This document shows, in pieces, positions 1-8,885 of a stretch of DNA of 41,785 nt. This DNA is from Armatimonadota bacterium (GTDB lineage Bacteria; Armatimonadota; UBA10988), in NCBI GenBank assembly GCA_016235455.1, contig JACRKZ010000063.1:1-41785 (forward strand), in the 5' to 3' direction. Numbering within the stretch: position 1 is the stretch's first letter; each line of letters begins with the position of its first letter. Below the pieces are notes generated by a model. That model was not told the origin of the DNA. It did not search any database and worked only from the letters and a program-made list of their open reading frames with translations. The translations under genes were made by a program, and so were the position numbers.

Positions 1-977
1 CAGACGCCCGCCTCGAGCGGCGTCGGTTCGTAGAGGACGTGCCGCCCATCGCCGGTGATCTTCGCCTCCATGTTGCGCGGTCCGGTGACCGGCACCTCGA
101 AGGCCCGGTCGTCGAGCCACAAGCGCGTGCGGCCGGCGTCGCTGGTCTGGTAGATGAGCTGCTCGCCGCTGGCCGAGTAGGCCGGTGTCCCCAGCCCGTC
201 GCAGCAGCACCCGCCGCAGGGCCCGCCGATCTTGTCGTGCCAGTCGCCCAGCCGGCCATCGCGCAGCAGCGCCCAGCGCTTGCCCTGCTGCACGAAGCAG
301 GCCCAATGGCGCTTGTCGGCCGTCATGGCCAGCGCGCCGATCTGGTCGAACGGGCCGAGCGTGCCCTCGTCACAGATGACGTGCCGCGGATGCTCCTTGC
401 CATCGAGCCACACCCCATTGGCCACGGGCGCCCCCCAGCCACGGTCGATGTCCGGCCAGTGCAGGCTCTGGATATCGCTTTCGGACCGCGATCCCAGCTC
501 GACGAAGGTCGGCCGCGCCTCGGCGAACAGGCCCAGACTGCGCTCGCCGTGCATCACGCGCACGCCCTTGGCCTCGGCCATGGCCCACGAGAACTGCCCA
601 TCGGCCAGCCGCACGGGCAGGTTGCGCGTAGCGCCCCACGGCGTGATCGCCTCGCCGTCGAGCGCCCATTGGCCCTGGCCGCGCCGGCTGACGTACCAGT
701 AGACCTGCTGCCCGTCGGGCGTGAAGACCAGCCGCTCGACCCGGCCCGCGGTCGGGTAGCGCCGGCCATCGACCACCACGGTATCATGCTCGGCGCCACG
801 CACGGTCACCGCCAGGCGGTTGCGTGCGCGGGCGACCAGGCTGTCGGGCGCGCGGCCCAGCGGCGTCTCGACGAACCTGGGCGCGGCGCCAGCAGTGGCT
901 GGCGCGGCGCCGGCGGTCGCGCTGAGCAGCGCCGTCAGCCCGAGCCAGAGCCACCACCCGCGTGTTGTCCTCCGCAT
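1..977 (-). CDS. Exported beta-propeller-like protein, 3' end cut off by window edge
   Basis: The reading frame is open from an ATG at 977 (minus strand) to base 1 without a stop, so the C-terminus lies outside the window. The start has a GGGGAG ribosome site just upstream. The first ~25 residues are a basic stretch followed by a Trp/Leu/Ala-rich hydrophobic run, which fits a Sec signal peptide. The mature part has repeated blade-like units: a short VDGR or LDGK turn, then a 'TADKRHWACFV' block, then 'LLRDGRL'. The same blocks occur in the two genes upstream (1154-3061 and 3073-4810), so the three are tandem paralogs. A cysteine cluster (GGPCGGCCCD) lies about two thirds of the way along. WD40/TolB-like propeller repeats are the closest known type. 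Function is unknown; binding or surface display is an inference. Confidence 0.75.
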   Translation of the reverse strand, partial: MRRTTRGWWLWLGLTALLSATAGAAPATAGAAPRFVETPLGRAPDSLVARARNRLAVTVRGAEHDTVVVDGRRYPTAGRVERLVFTPDGQQVYWYVSRRGQGQWALDGEAITPWGATRNLPVRLADGQFSWAMAEAKGVRVMHGERSLGLFAEARPTFVELGSRSESDIQSLHWPDIDRGWGAPVANGVWLDGKEHPRHVICDEGTLGPFDQIGALAMTADKRHWACFVQQGKRWALLRDGRLGDWHDKIGGPCGGCCCDGLGTPAYSASGEQLIYQTSDAGRTRLWLDDRAFEVPVTGPRNMEAKITGDGRHVLYEPTPLEAGV

Positions 978-1054
978 CGCGTCGTCTCCCCCGCGGGCAC
1001 GGGTGCCCGCGTCATCCAGCGTAACTTGTCGGCCGGCGTCGCGCCAGCGCGGCG

Positions 1055-1151
1055 ATGGTGGCACCGGCCTCCTGGCCGGTGGACGGACCGGCTTGGCTGG
1101 CGGTGTACCCGTCAGCGTGGCCAATCACCGGCTGGAAGCCGGTGCCACCAT
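1055..1151. repeat. Inverted-repeat element between two paralogous propeller genes
   Basis: A ~26 bp arm at 1055-1081 (begins ATGGTGGCACCGGC) is matched by its near-perfect reverse complement at 1126-1151, with about 44 bases between them. The element fills nearly the whole gap between the stop of the 1154-3061 gene and the start at 977. A related half copy with the same GTACCGGCC...GGCCGGT core lies at 8824-8855, so this looks like an interspersed repeat family. It could also fold as a transcript hairpin. Confidence 0.65.
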
Positions 1152-1153
1152 AG

Positions 1154-3061
1154 CTACCGCGTGGCGGGCCAGCGCAGACTGACCACCTGGGTCTCCGGCC
1201 CCGGCCGGGCCGTGGCCAGGAAGACGCCGTCGGGCGAGAACCTCTGACCGCTGAGCGTGGCCCGCAGCACGCGCCGGCCGTCCGCGACCACGTACGGACG
1301 GGGCCCCAGGGCCTGGCAGACGGTGTGGCGACCGTCGGGGCTGATCACCAGCCAGTTCACCGGGCCGGGCAGTGCCATCAGTCGGCCGTCGTGGCGCAGG
1401 CTATGCCGCGCGGCGCCGCGCAGGCCCCGGCGCGTCTCGACCGTGGCACGATGCTCGCCGTCGGGCGTGGTGGCGCTGTCCAGCGGCGTGCTGGGCGGCC
1501 CGCCTTGCCACCGGTCGAGCCAGGGCCAGCGCGCCGGCCGTGAGGTAGTCACTCGCCAGCGGTGGCCGTTGTCCAGTGCGATCAGGCCGCTGAGCTCCGG
1601 CGCGCGCAGGCGCACCTGCTGGTCGATGACGAGCACCTGCTGCTCGCCGTCGCGGGCCAGGTAGGCGATGTGGCCGCCGCGCTCGACGAGGCCGATGGTG
1701 TCGTTGCTGTCGTTGGTGACGACCGGGCCGGGGACGCCATCGATGTGAAACACACGGCCGCCGGCCACGCGTTGGGTGCCGACCAGCCGCTCACCCTCAA
1801 ACTCATACCGGTCGGCCAGGCCGCCCGACACCGGGTGACCATCGATCCAGAGCCGCTCTTGGCCATCGCGGTCCACGGCGGTCCACGCCACGCGGCCGCC
1901 GTTGCTGACGCAGGGGTTGTCGGCCGCGCTGTAAGGCCCGAACCGGCCGAGCGGGCAATGCACCGTGCGCGGTCCGGTTCGGCTGGCCCGCGTCATGAGC
2001 ACCCATCCGGTGCCGTGCTCGGCCGTGGTGAGCCCGCAGTTGTGGTGGGGCCCATAGCCCTCGCCGATGACCTGCCCGTTGCGGTACCAGCGCTCGCGCG
2101 GGAACGGGCCGGGGCGGCTGATCTCCTCTCGCCAGAGCAGTCCGGTCTTGTCAGTCAGCCATGCCCATTCGCCCGCGGAGCCAGGGCGCAGTGGCCACGA
2201 CCGGTCGTTGAGCCACACGCGGCGCTGGCTGCCTTGCCCGCTGAACCAGATCAGTTGGTTGGCCGACGAGCCGAAGCGCGGATCCTCGCCGTCCGGTGGC
2301 CGGTCGGCTCGCGGCTGCAGGCCGACCGTGCCGAACCAGCCACGCAGCCGTCCGTCGTGCAGCAGTGCCCACCTTCCGGTGCGCCGCACGTAGCAGGCCC
2401 AGTGCCGGCGGTCGGGCGCGTAGACCACGGTGCCCACGAACTGGAACGGGCCGTGCACGCCCTGCGGCGTGGCCAGCCAGCGGCCGCGCCGGTCGGCGCC
2501 AACGTACCAGGGCGCCGTGTCCGCGGCGCGGCCCATGCGGTCGGACTCGGCGGCAGCCTCACGCCGGCAGGCGTCTAGGATCTCGTCGAACCGCGCCATG
2601 ACCAGCCCGTCGCGCAGGACGCAGGCGCGGCCGTCGAGCGTGGCGGTGTGCCAGGTGTGGCCGTCGGCGTCGAACACCACCGCGCTCAGGTCACGCGCCC
2701 ACGGGCCGGCCACGCCGTCCACCGTCCAGCGCGCCCGGTCGCCGAGACGCTCCTTCCAGACCAGCCGCCGCCGGGCCGCGGGCGGGTCGGCCTGAGCGTC
2801 CCAGCGGCGTACGTCGGCCAGCTTTCCCTCGAGTGGGTGGTCGCGGCCGTCGACGGTCAGGCGGTCGCGCGTGGGGCCGGCCGCGACCTTGATGCGGAAC
2901 TCCTCGTCACACACCTCCACCGCGTCGCGCCAGCCCGACCAGCGCGGCCACACCTCGACCACCGGCAGCGCCGCCGGCCGCCGGGCCACGGCCGGCACAC
3001 CAGCCAGCGCGGCGACGGCGAGCAGGGCGACGATGAGCCGGGCGGCCAGGTGTCGGGGCAT
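1154..3061 (-). CDS. Exported beta-propeller-like protein (tandem paralog 2)
   Basis: 635 residues from an ATG at 3061. I chose this start because a cleavable signal peptide (MPRHLAARLIVALLAVAALA) begins exactly there. Its GAGGA ribosome site overlaps the stop of the upstream paralog, which ends at 3073, so the two are probably co-transcribed. The mature protein is a run of blade-like repeats with 'DRRHWACYV', 'LLHDGRL', 'LWIDGHPV' and 'SPDGRH' units, and ends in a strand-like 'QVVSLRWPATR' that matches the end of the upstream paralog. No catalytic motif was recognised. By resemblance this is a WD40/TolB-type propeller of the kind abundant in Planctomycetota and Armatimonadota. Role unknown. 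Confidence 0.75.
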   Translation of the reverse strand: MPRHLAARLIVALLAVAALAGVPAVARRPAALPVVEVWPRWSGWRDAVEVCDEEFRIKVAAGPTRDRLTVDGRDHPLEGKLADVRRWDAQADPPAARRRLVWKERLGDRARWTVDGVAGPWARDLSAVVFDADGHTWHTATLDGRACVLRDGLVMARFDEILDACRREAAAESDRMGRAADTAPWYVGADRRGRWLATPQGVHGPFQFVGTVVYAPDRRHWACYVRRTGRWALLHDGRLRGWFGTVGLQPRADRPPDGEDPRFGSSANQLIWFSGQGSQRRVWLNDRSWPLRPGSAGEWAWLTDKTGLLWREEISRPGPFPRERWYRNGQVIGEGYGPHHNCGLTTAEHGTGWVLMTRASRTGPRTVHCPLGRFGPYSAADNPCVSNGGRVAWTAVDRDGQERLWIDGHPVSGGLADRYEFEGERLVGTQRVAGGRVFHIDGVPGPVVTNDSNDTIGLVERGGHIAYLARDGEQQVLVIDQQVRLRAPELSGLIALDNGHRWRVTTSRPARWPWLDRWQGGPPSTPLDSATTPDGEHRATVETRRGLRGAARHSLRHDGRLMALPGPVNWLVISPDGRHTVCQALGPRPYVVADGRRVLRATLSGQRFSPDGVFLATARPGPETQVVSLRWPATR

Positions 3062-3072
3062 GGTGGGCGTCC

Positions 3073-4810
3073 TCACCGTCGCCAGCGGATCTCGATCAGC
3101 GCCGTGTGCCCGTCGTGCTGCACCAGGCGCCGGTAGACGCCGTCGGGTCCGAACGCACCCGGCGAGTCGATCTCGCTGTCCACCTCCAGCCACCGGCCGT
3201 CGACCAGCAGATCGCTCTGGGCCTTGCCCTTCGGCACCGCCACGACCACCACGTGCCGGCCGTCGGGACTGATGGCCAGTGCGGACGTGCGGCGCACGAC
3301 TTCGCTCCGTCGTCCGTCGTGCACCACGGCCTGCTCGCCGGGCTGCCCGATCAGGTAGGCCCAGTGCCGCCCGTCTCGGCTCCAGGCGACATTGTCCAGG
3401 TCATACCGCGACGTCGGTGGCAGCGGGGCCTCGGCCAGCCACGGCAGATCCCAGCGGCCAGTCTCGCCTCGGACCAGCAGGCCACGTCCAGTGGGTGCGA
3501 AGGTTAGCCGCTCCACGCGATTCATGCGCGCGGAGACCTTGCCGTCGAGCACCGCCACGGCGCGCTGGCCGAGCTTCGCGCCGTAGGCGAGGTGCCGCCC
3601 ATCGGCGCTGAAGGAGGGCTGCTCGTCGATGCTGTCGAACCAGGGCCCGGTGCGGCCGTTAACCCACATTGCTCGGCGCTTGGCATCGCCCACCTGGCAG
3701 TAGGTCAGGATGCCCAGCGGCCCGAACCGCGGCGGATCGGGGGTCGGCACGGGCTCGCCCGGCCGGCCGTCGCGCCAGATGCGCCACGCGCCTTCGGCTT
3801 TGGCCGCCCAGACCATCCCGCCCGTGGTGCGGCTGATTACCGGCTGCGTGACCCGCTCGAATGGGCCGAAGTCGCCCAGATGCGTAACCACGAAGACCCG
3901 CCCTGCTCGACCCAGCACGGCGGCCCAGGCTGGGCCGGCGCCGGTCACCACCTCCTCGGTCACGCCGCCGTCGTCGGCGCCGCCGTCGTCGGCGCGGCCG
4001 TCGTCGGCGCGGCCCTTGGCGCTCAACGGCTGGCCGTCGACCCAGTAGCGGACGCCATCGCCCGGGTTGGACGCGGTGAGCAGATGGCTGCCGTCGCCCG
4101 TGGGAATCGCCTCATGCCACTGGCGGCCCGCCTGGCGAATGGGCACGGGCCGGTTGTCGACCAGGTAGGTCTCGCGCTGGCCGTCGCGCACCTGCCAGAC
4201 GACATGCTGGCCATCGGCCGTGAAGGGGCTGCCGCCCTCGCCGCAACAGCAGTCGTCGCTCGTCAACTGGCGCGGGCTGAGCACCCTCTCATGCCAGGAC
4301 ATTGGCTGGCCGTCGCGCAGCAGCGTCTCGCGGCCACCTTCGCGCACCACGCAGGCCCAGTGCCGTCCGTCCGCCGAGAGGTGGACATCGTCGATGCGGT
4401 CAAACGGCCCAAACCGCTGGTCGCTGGTCAGCAGCCAGCGCGCCTTGCCGTTGATGCCGACCCAGAATCTGGCCTGGCCGCCCATCGGCATAGGCGCGTT
4501 TGGTGCCGTCTCGCTCGGCCAGCCAGGAGACATGCTCGCCGTCGGCGGACAGGCTGAGTTCGCTCACTCGGCCGCCCGCGTCGAACGCTCGGCCGTCGAG
4601 CCGCACGGTGTCGCGCGACTTGCCCCGGATGACCGTCGCCAGATGACCAGAGCGCGTCTGGGCCAGAATGCGGTCGTAGGCGATCAGGTCGCCGGTGGGC
4701 GTGTAGGTGATGATCGGCGCGCCCGGATGCGTGACCAACCACCAGCGCGCGCCGCCCGCGACAACCAGCGCGAACGCGCCCAGACACAGCCAGCGTCGAG
4801 TCTGCTTCAT
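3073..4810 (-). CDS. Exported beta-propeller-like protein (tandem paralog 1), interrupted by a frameshift
   Basis: The start is an ATG at 4810 with a basic then hydrophobic segment (MKQTRRWLCLGAFALVVAGG) that looks like a signal peptide or anchor. The first frame runs through 'LSADGEHVSWLAERDGTK' and 'YADGRPGQ', then loses homology. The adjacent frame picks up at 'RFWVGINGKARW' near 4470 and continues with clear family repeats ('SADGRHWACVV', 'LLRDGQPMSW', 'SADGRHLAYGAK') to the stop at 3073. The full span is one base over a multiple of three, so one inserted base, or a small out-of-frame deletion, would explain it. Compared with paralog 2 about 30 residues are missing at this point, which favours a deletion. 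A cysteine cluster (DDCCCGEGG) matches the one in paralog 3. It could be a pseudogene or an assembly error. Confidence 0.65.
3964..4008. repeat. 15-base tandem repeat inside a propeller gene (three units)
   Basis: Three consecutive 15-base units of the form GCCGCCGTCGTCGGC (the last with GCG in place of the first GCC) encode an acidic ADDGG/R loop repeated three times on the minus strand. It is an in-frame minisatellite, so copy number can vary without breaking the protein. It probably lies in an exposed loop between blades. Confidence 0.7.
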
Positions 4811-4911
4811 GGCGAATCTTCCCCTGGGTCCCCACGTCGACCGCTGATAGCGAGTGTAATGTGTGGCGATCCAGTTCGCCATGCGATCTTGGGCTCCGTG
4901 CAGCGCCGTAT

Positions 4912-4940
4912 TTGACACCCCCCGAGGCACCCACTAGACT
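4912..4940 (+). promoter_or_regulatory. Sigma70-type promoter for xerC-hslVU
   Basis: A perfect -35 TTGACA at 4912-4917, a 17-base spacer, and a -10 TAGACT at 4935-4940. The GTG start of xerC is at 4948, only seven bases after the -10, so transcription would begin at or within a base or two of the start codon. No ribosome binding site precedes the GTG. Together these suggest a leaderless message. Confidence 0.6.
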
Positions 4941-4947
4941 GCCCGAC

Positions 4948-5871
4948 GTGGATGAAGCCATCGCGGAGTTTGTGGGCAACCTCTCAGCACGCGGCCGGTC
5001 GCCGCACACCGTGGCGGCCTACCGGCGCGATCTGGAGGCGTTCCGCCGGTTCGCGCTCGACGAACTGCGGCCGGTGCCGGCATCGTTCGCCGAGGTGGAC
5101 CATCGGCAGTTGCGGCGCTACCTGGCCGAACTGCACCGCCAGGGCAAGGCGCCGGCCTCGGTGCGGCGCGCGCTGTCGTCGCTCTCGGCGCTGTACAGCT
5201 TCCAGCTTGAGCGCGGCTACGCTACGCAGAATCCCGTCACCCGCCTGCAAGCGCCGAAGCTGCCCAAGCGGCTGCCCAAGGTGCTCAGCCCCGACCAGCT
5301 CAACGCCTTCTTCGGCGCGATGGACCTGACCACCCCCGTGGGCCAACGCGACCGCGCCTGGTCGGAACTGCTCTACGCCGCGGGCCTGCGCGTGAGCGAG
5401 TGCTGCGGGCTGGATATCGGCGACGTGACCTTCGAGGACCAGCACATGAAGGTGCTGGGCAAGCGCGACAAGGAGCGCCTGGTGCCGTTCGGCGATGTGG
5501 CCGCGGCAGCGCTCAAGCTCTATCTGTCCCAAGGCCGGCCGGCGCTCATCGCCGAGGGCGGCGTGCCGACCGAGCCGGGCGCGCTGTTCCTGGGCCAGCA
5601 TGGTCAGCGGCTGAGCCGCAGCCGCATGTTGCAGCAGATGAAGCTCTATGCGCGGGCCGCTGGGCTCAACGCCGATATCTCGCCGCACGTGCTGCGGCAC
5701 AGTTGCGCCACGCATCTGCTGGACGGCAACGCGGATTTGCGTATTGTTCAGGAACTGCTGGGGCACGAGAGCCTGTCGACCACGCAGATCTACACGCATG
5801 TGTCGGTGCAGCGGCTGCGCAGCGTCTACGATCGAGCGCATCCGCGGTCGGGCCGAGAGGATAAGGCATGA
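4948..5871 (+). CDS. xerC: Tyrosine recombinase XerC
   Basis: 307 residues from the GTG at 4948; the frame is open further upstream, but the SAM-like core-binding domain and the promoter fix this start. It is a site-specific recombinase that, with XerD, resolves chromosome dimers at dif. The N-terminal core-binding domain has 'ARGRSPHTVAAYRRDL' and the C-terminal catalytic domain carries the complete set: Arg148 (AAGLRVSE), Lys172 (LGKRDKE), His247 and Arg250 (HVLRHSCATHLL), His273 (LGHESLSTTQIYTHV) and nucleophile Tyr282. Its length is normal for the family. The stop codon overlaps the hslV start (ATGA), so translation is coupled. The xerC-hslV-hslU order is the same as codV-clpQ-clpY in Bacillus, but no codY follows here. 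XerC rather than XerD is inferred from this context. Confidence 0.93.
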   Translation: MDEAIAEFVGNLSARGRSPHTVAAYRRDLEAFRRFALDELRPVPASFAEVDHRQLRRYLAELHRQGKAPASVRRALSSLSALYSFQLERGYATQNPVTRLQAPKLPKRLPKVLSPDQLNAFFGAMDLTTPVGQRDRAWSELLYAAGLRVSECCGLDIGDVTFEDQHMKVLGKRDKERLVPFGDVAAAALKLYLSQGRPALIAEGGVPTEPGALFLGQHGQRLSRSRMLQQMKLYARAAGLNADISPHVLRHSCATHLLDGNADLRIVQELLGHESLSTTQIYTHVSVQRLRSVYDRAHPRSGREDKA

Positions 5872-6404
5872 AGGTTCGCGGTACCACCATCGTCGCGGTG
5901 CGACGCGGCGGGATGACGGCGGTGGCGGGCGACGGCCAGGTCACGGCCGACGCCATGATCATCAAGGGCACGGCACGCAAGGTGCAGACGCTCAACGACG
6001 GGCGCGTGGTGGTCGGCTTCGCCGGCGCCGTGGCCGACGCCATGACGCTGCTCGACAAGTTCCGCACCAAGATTGAGCAGCATCCCGGTAGCTTGCGGCG
6101 CGCGGCCATCGAGCTGGCCAAGGAGTGGCGCACGGACAAGTACCTGCGTATGCTCCAGGCGCAGCTCATCGTGGCCGACGCCGAGGATCTGCTGCTGGTC
6201 AGCGGCAACGGCGATGTGCTGGCACCCGACGACGACGTGCTGGCCATCGGCTCGGGCGGCGCCTACGCCCTGGCCGCGGCTCGCGCCATGATGCGCCACA
6301 CCGAGCTCGGCGCGACCGACATTGCCCGCGAGGCGCTGGTCATCGCCAGCGAAGTCTGTGTGTATACCAACAACCAGATTACCGTCGAGACCATCACAGC
6401 GTGA
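5868..6404 (+). CDS. hslV: ATP-dependent protease subunit HslV (ClpQ)
   Basis: 178 residues, the proteolytic subunit of the HslUV two-component cytoplasmic protease. It is a proteasome beta-type N-terminal nucleophile hydrolase. After removal of MKVRG the catalytic threonine is Thr6 in 'GTTIVAVRRGG', followed by the hallmark 'AVAGDGQVT'. Further family blocks are 'GFAGAVADAMTLLDKF', 'ELAKEWRTDKYLR', 'SGNGDVL' and 'AIGSGGAYALAAARA'. The start overlaps the xerC stop by four bases. The next gene, hslU, encodes its ATPase partner but is separated by 101 bases that hold a long palindrome, which is unusual for this pair. Length and motifs are complete. Confidence 0.97.
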   Translation: MKVRGTTIVAVRRGGMTAVAGDGQVTADAMIIKGTARKVQTLNDGRVVVGFAGAVADAMTLLDKFRTKIEQHPGSLRRAAIELAKEWRTDKYLRMLQAQLIVADAEDLLLVSGNGDVLAPDDDVLAIGSGGAYALAAARAMMRHTELGATDIAREALVIASEVCVYTNNQITVETITA

Positions 6405-6414
6405 GTCTGAGTCC

Positions 6415-6484
6415 GGGGGCAGAAAACGGTGTCAGGGACCGTTTCTGCGAGTAGAAACGGTCCCTGACACCGTTTTCTGCCCCC
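6415..6484. repeat. REPIN-like palindrome between hslV and hslU
   Basis: A perfect 32-base inverted repeat (arms 6415-6446 and 6453-6484) with a six-base loop. Each arm contains the core GAAAACGGTGTCAGGGACC-GTTT, which is itself a small hairpin (AAACGGT, seven bases, ACCGTTT). Two REP-like hairpins in inverted orientation is the architecture of a REPIN, which is moved by RAYT transposases in known systems. The same core recurs at 8404-8457. There is no T-tract, so a simple intrinsic terminator is unlikely. Confidence 0.85.
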
Positions 6485-6505
6485 GCACCCGTCGAGGACG
6501 CAACC

Positions 6506-7945
<1,440 letters not shown>

Positions 7946-8004
7946 GACGTGGGCCGGACGGCGGATCTCTTGACCGCGCCATCGGCTGCCGGCACACTAG
8001 CGGC

Positions 8005-8448
8005 GTGGACATCATCTATCGCGACGACGTGCAACTCGGAGTGGAGCAGGCCATCGACCTGTATCGGCGGTCGACGCTGGGCGAGCGCCGGCCGGTGGAC
8101 CGGCCGGATGTCTTCGAGCAGATGCTGCGGCACGCCGACCTGGTCATCACCGCCTGGGCCGATGGCGTGTTGGTGGGTATCGCGCGTACGCTGACCGACT
8201 TCGGCTACGTGGCCTACCTGGCCGATCTGGCCGTGGACGAGGCGTACCAACGCCGCGGCATCGGCCGGCAATTGCTCGCCGAGACACGAGCCCGCCTCGG
8301 CGAAGCGTGCATGATCGTCTTGCTGGCCGCGCCGGCGGCCGCCGACTACTACGCCAAGGTCGGCTTCGAGCACCATCCCAGGGCCTGGATCCAGGCAGGC
8401 GCGGAAACGGTGTCAGGGACCGTTTCCACGCGTGAAAACGGTCCCTGA
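8005..8448 (+). CDS. GNAT-family N-acetyltransferase with repeat-derived C-terminus
   Basis: 147 residues from a GTG at 8005. It is a small acetyl-CoA-dependent N-acyltransferase. The acetyl-CoA-binding motif A is clear: 'YLADLAVDEAYQRRGIGRQL', and motif B follows as 'AADYYAKVGFEHHPRAWI', where such proteins usually end. Here the frame instead runs into the palindrome at 8404-8457, which supplies the last ~15 residues (AETVSGTVSTRENGP) and the TGA stop. The insertion therefore replaced the original end of the gene, probably without touching the catalytic core. The substrate cannot be predicted. A weak TTGACC-17-CACACT promoter (7970-7998) would again place the start site very close to the GTG. 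Confidence 0.85.
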   Translation: MDIIYRDDVQLGVEQAIDLYRRSTLGERRPVDRPDVFEQMLRHADLVITAWADGVLVGIARTLTDFGYVAYLADLAVDEAYQRRGIGRQLLAETRARLGEACMIVLLAAPAAADYYAKVGFEHHPRAWIQAGAETVSGTVSTRENGP

Positions 8449-8457
8449 CACCGTTTC
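8404..8457. repeat. Second REPIN-like palindrome, overlapping the end of the GNAT gene
   Basis: Arms of 22 bases (8404-8425 and 8436-8457) are perfect reverse complements around a ten-base loop. The core GAAACGGTGTCAGGGACC plus GTTT is identical to that of the element at 6415-6484. It supplies the stop codon of the upstream gene and ends 23 bases before the next start. Confidence 0.85.
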
Positions 8458-8480
8458 TGGCGCAAACGAGGAGAGCGCAC

Positions 8481-8819
8481 ATGGCAGGTTGGTATGTACT
8501 GAGCACGCGCAAGGACGGCCAGTTTCAGTTCGTGCTGAAGGCCGGCAACGCTGAGACCATTCTGACCAGCGAGGCGTACACCACCGAGGCCGCGGCCCGC
8601 AACGGCATTGCCTCGGTGCAGAAGAACAGCCCGCTGGACGAGCGCTACGAGCGGCTGGAATCGAAGAACGGTAAGCCGTACTTCAACCTGAAGGCCGGCA
8701 ATCATCAGGTCATCGGCACCAGCGAGCTCTATGAGAGCGCCGCGGCGTGCGAGAAGGGCATCGCCTCGGTCAAGACCAACGGTCCCACGGAGACGATCAA
8801 GGACAAGACCGACGAGTAG
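8481..8819 (+). CDS. DUF1508 (YegP-like) tandem-repeat protein
   Basis: 112 residues with a GAGGAG ribosome site 8 bases before the ATG. The protein is two copies of the ~50-residue DUF1508 unit: 'GQFQFVLKAGNAETILTSEA' with 'AAARNGIASVQKN', then 'GKPYFNLKAGNHQVIGTSEL' with 'AACEKGIASVKTN'. This matches the YegP family, small soluble proteins of unknown function that often sit near stress or repair genes. The acidic/lysine-rich tail (IKDKTDE) is typical. It lies directly after a REPIN-like element and before a lipoprotein gene; no functional link is evident. Confidence 0.93.
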   Translation: MAGWYVLSTRKDGQFQFVLKAGNAETILTSEAYTTEAAARNGIASVQKNSPLDERYERLESKNGKPYFNLKAGNHQVIGTSELYESAAACEKGIASVKTNGPTETIKDKTDE

Positions 8820-8823
8820 GCAG

Positions 8824-8855
8824 TTGGTGGTACCGGCCCCCTGGCCGGTGGTACG
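8824..8855. repeat. Half copy of the GGTGG(C/T)ACCGGCC interspersed repeat
   Basis: The stretch has the core GTACCGGCCCCCTGGCCGGT, which forms a seven-pair hairpin (8832-8838 with 8843-8849). It matches one arm of the longer element at 1055-1151. It lies between the DUF1508 stop and the next start, so it could act on the transcript. Confidence 0.5.
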
Positions 8856-8885
8856 CCAGGCGTTGCGTGGTGGCCGGAGGACTTG

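Noticed and set aside
1562..2578. 338-codon plus-strand open frame
   Set aside because: Antisense to the second propeller paralog, whose repeats are clear on the other strand.
6415..6484. The long hairpin as a simple Rho-independent terminator of hslV
   Set aside because: No T-tract follows, the arms are shared with another locus, and it would separate the two subunits of one enzyme.
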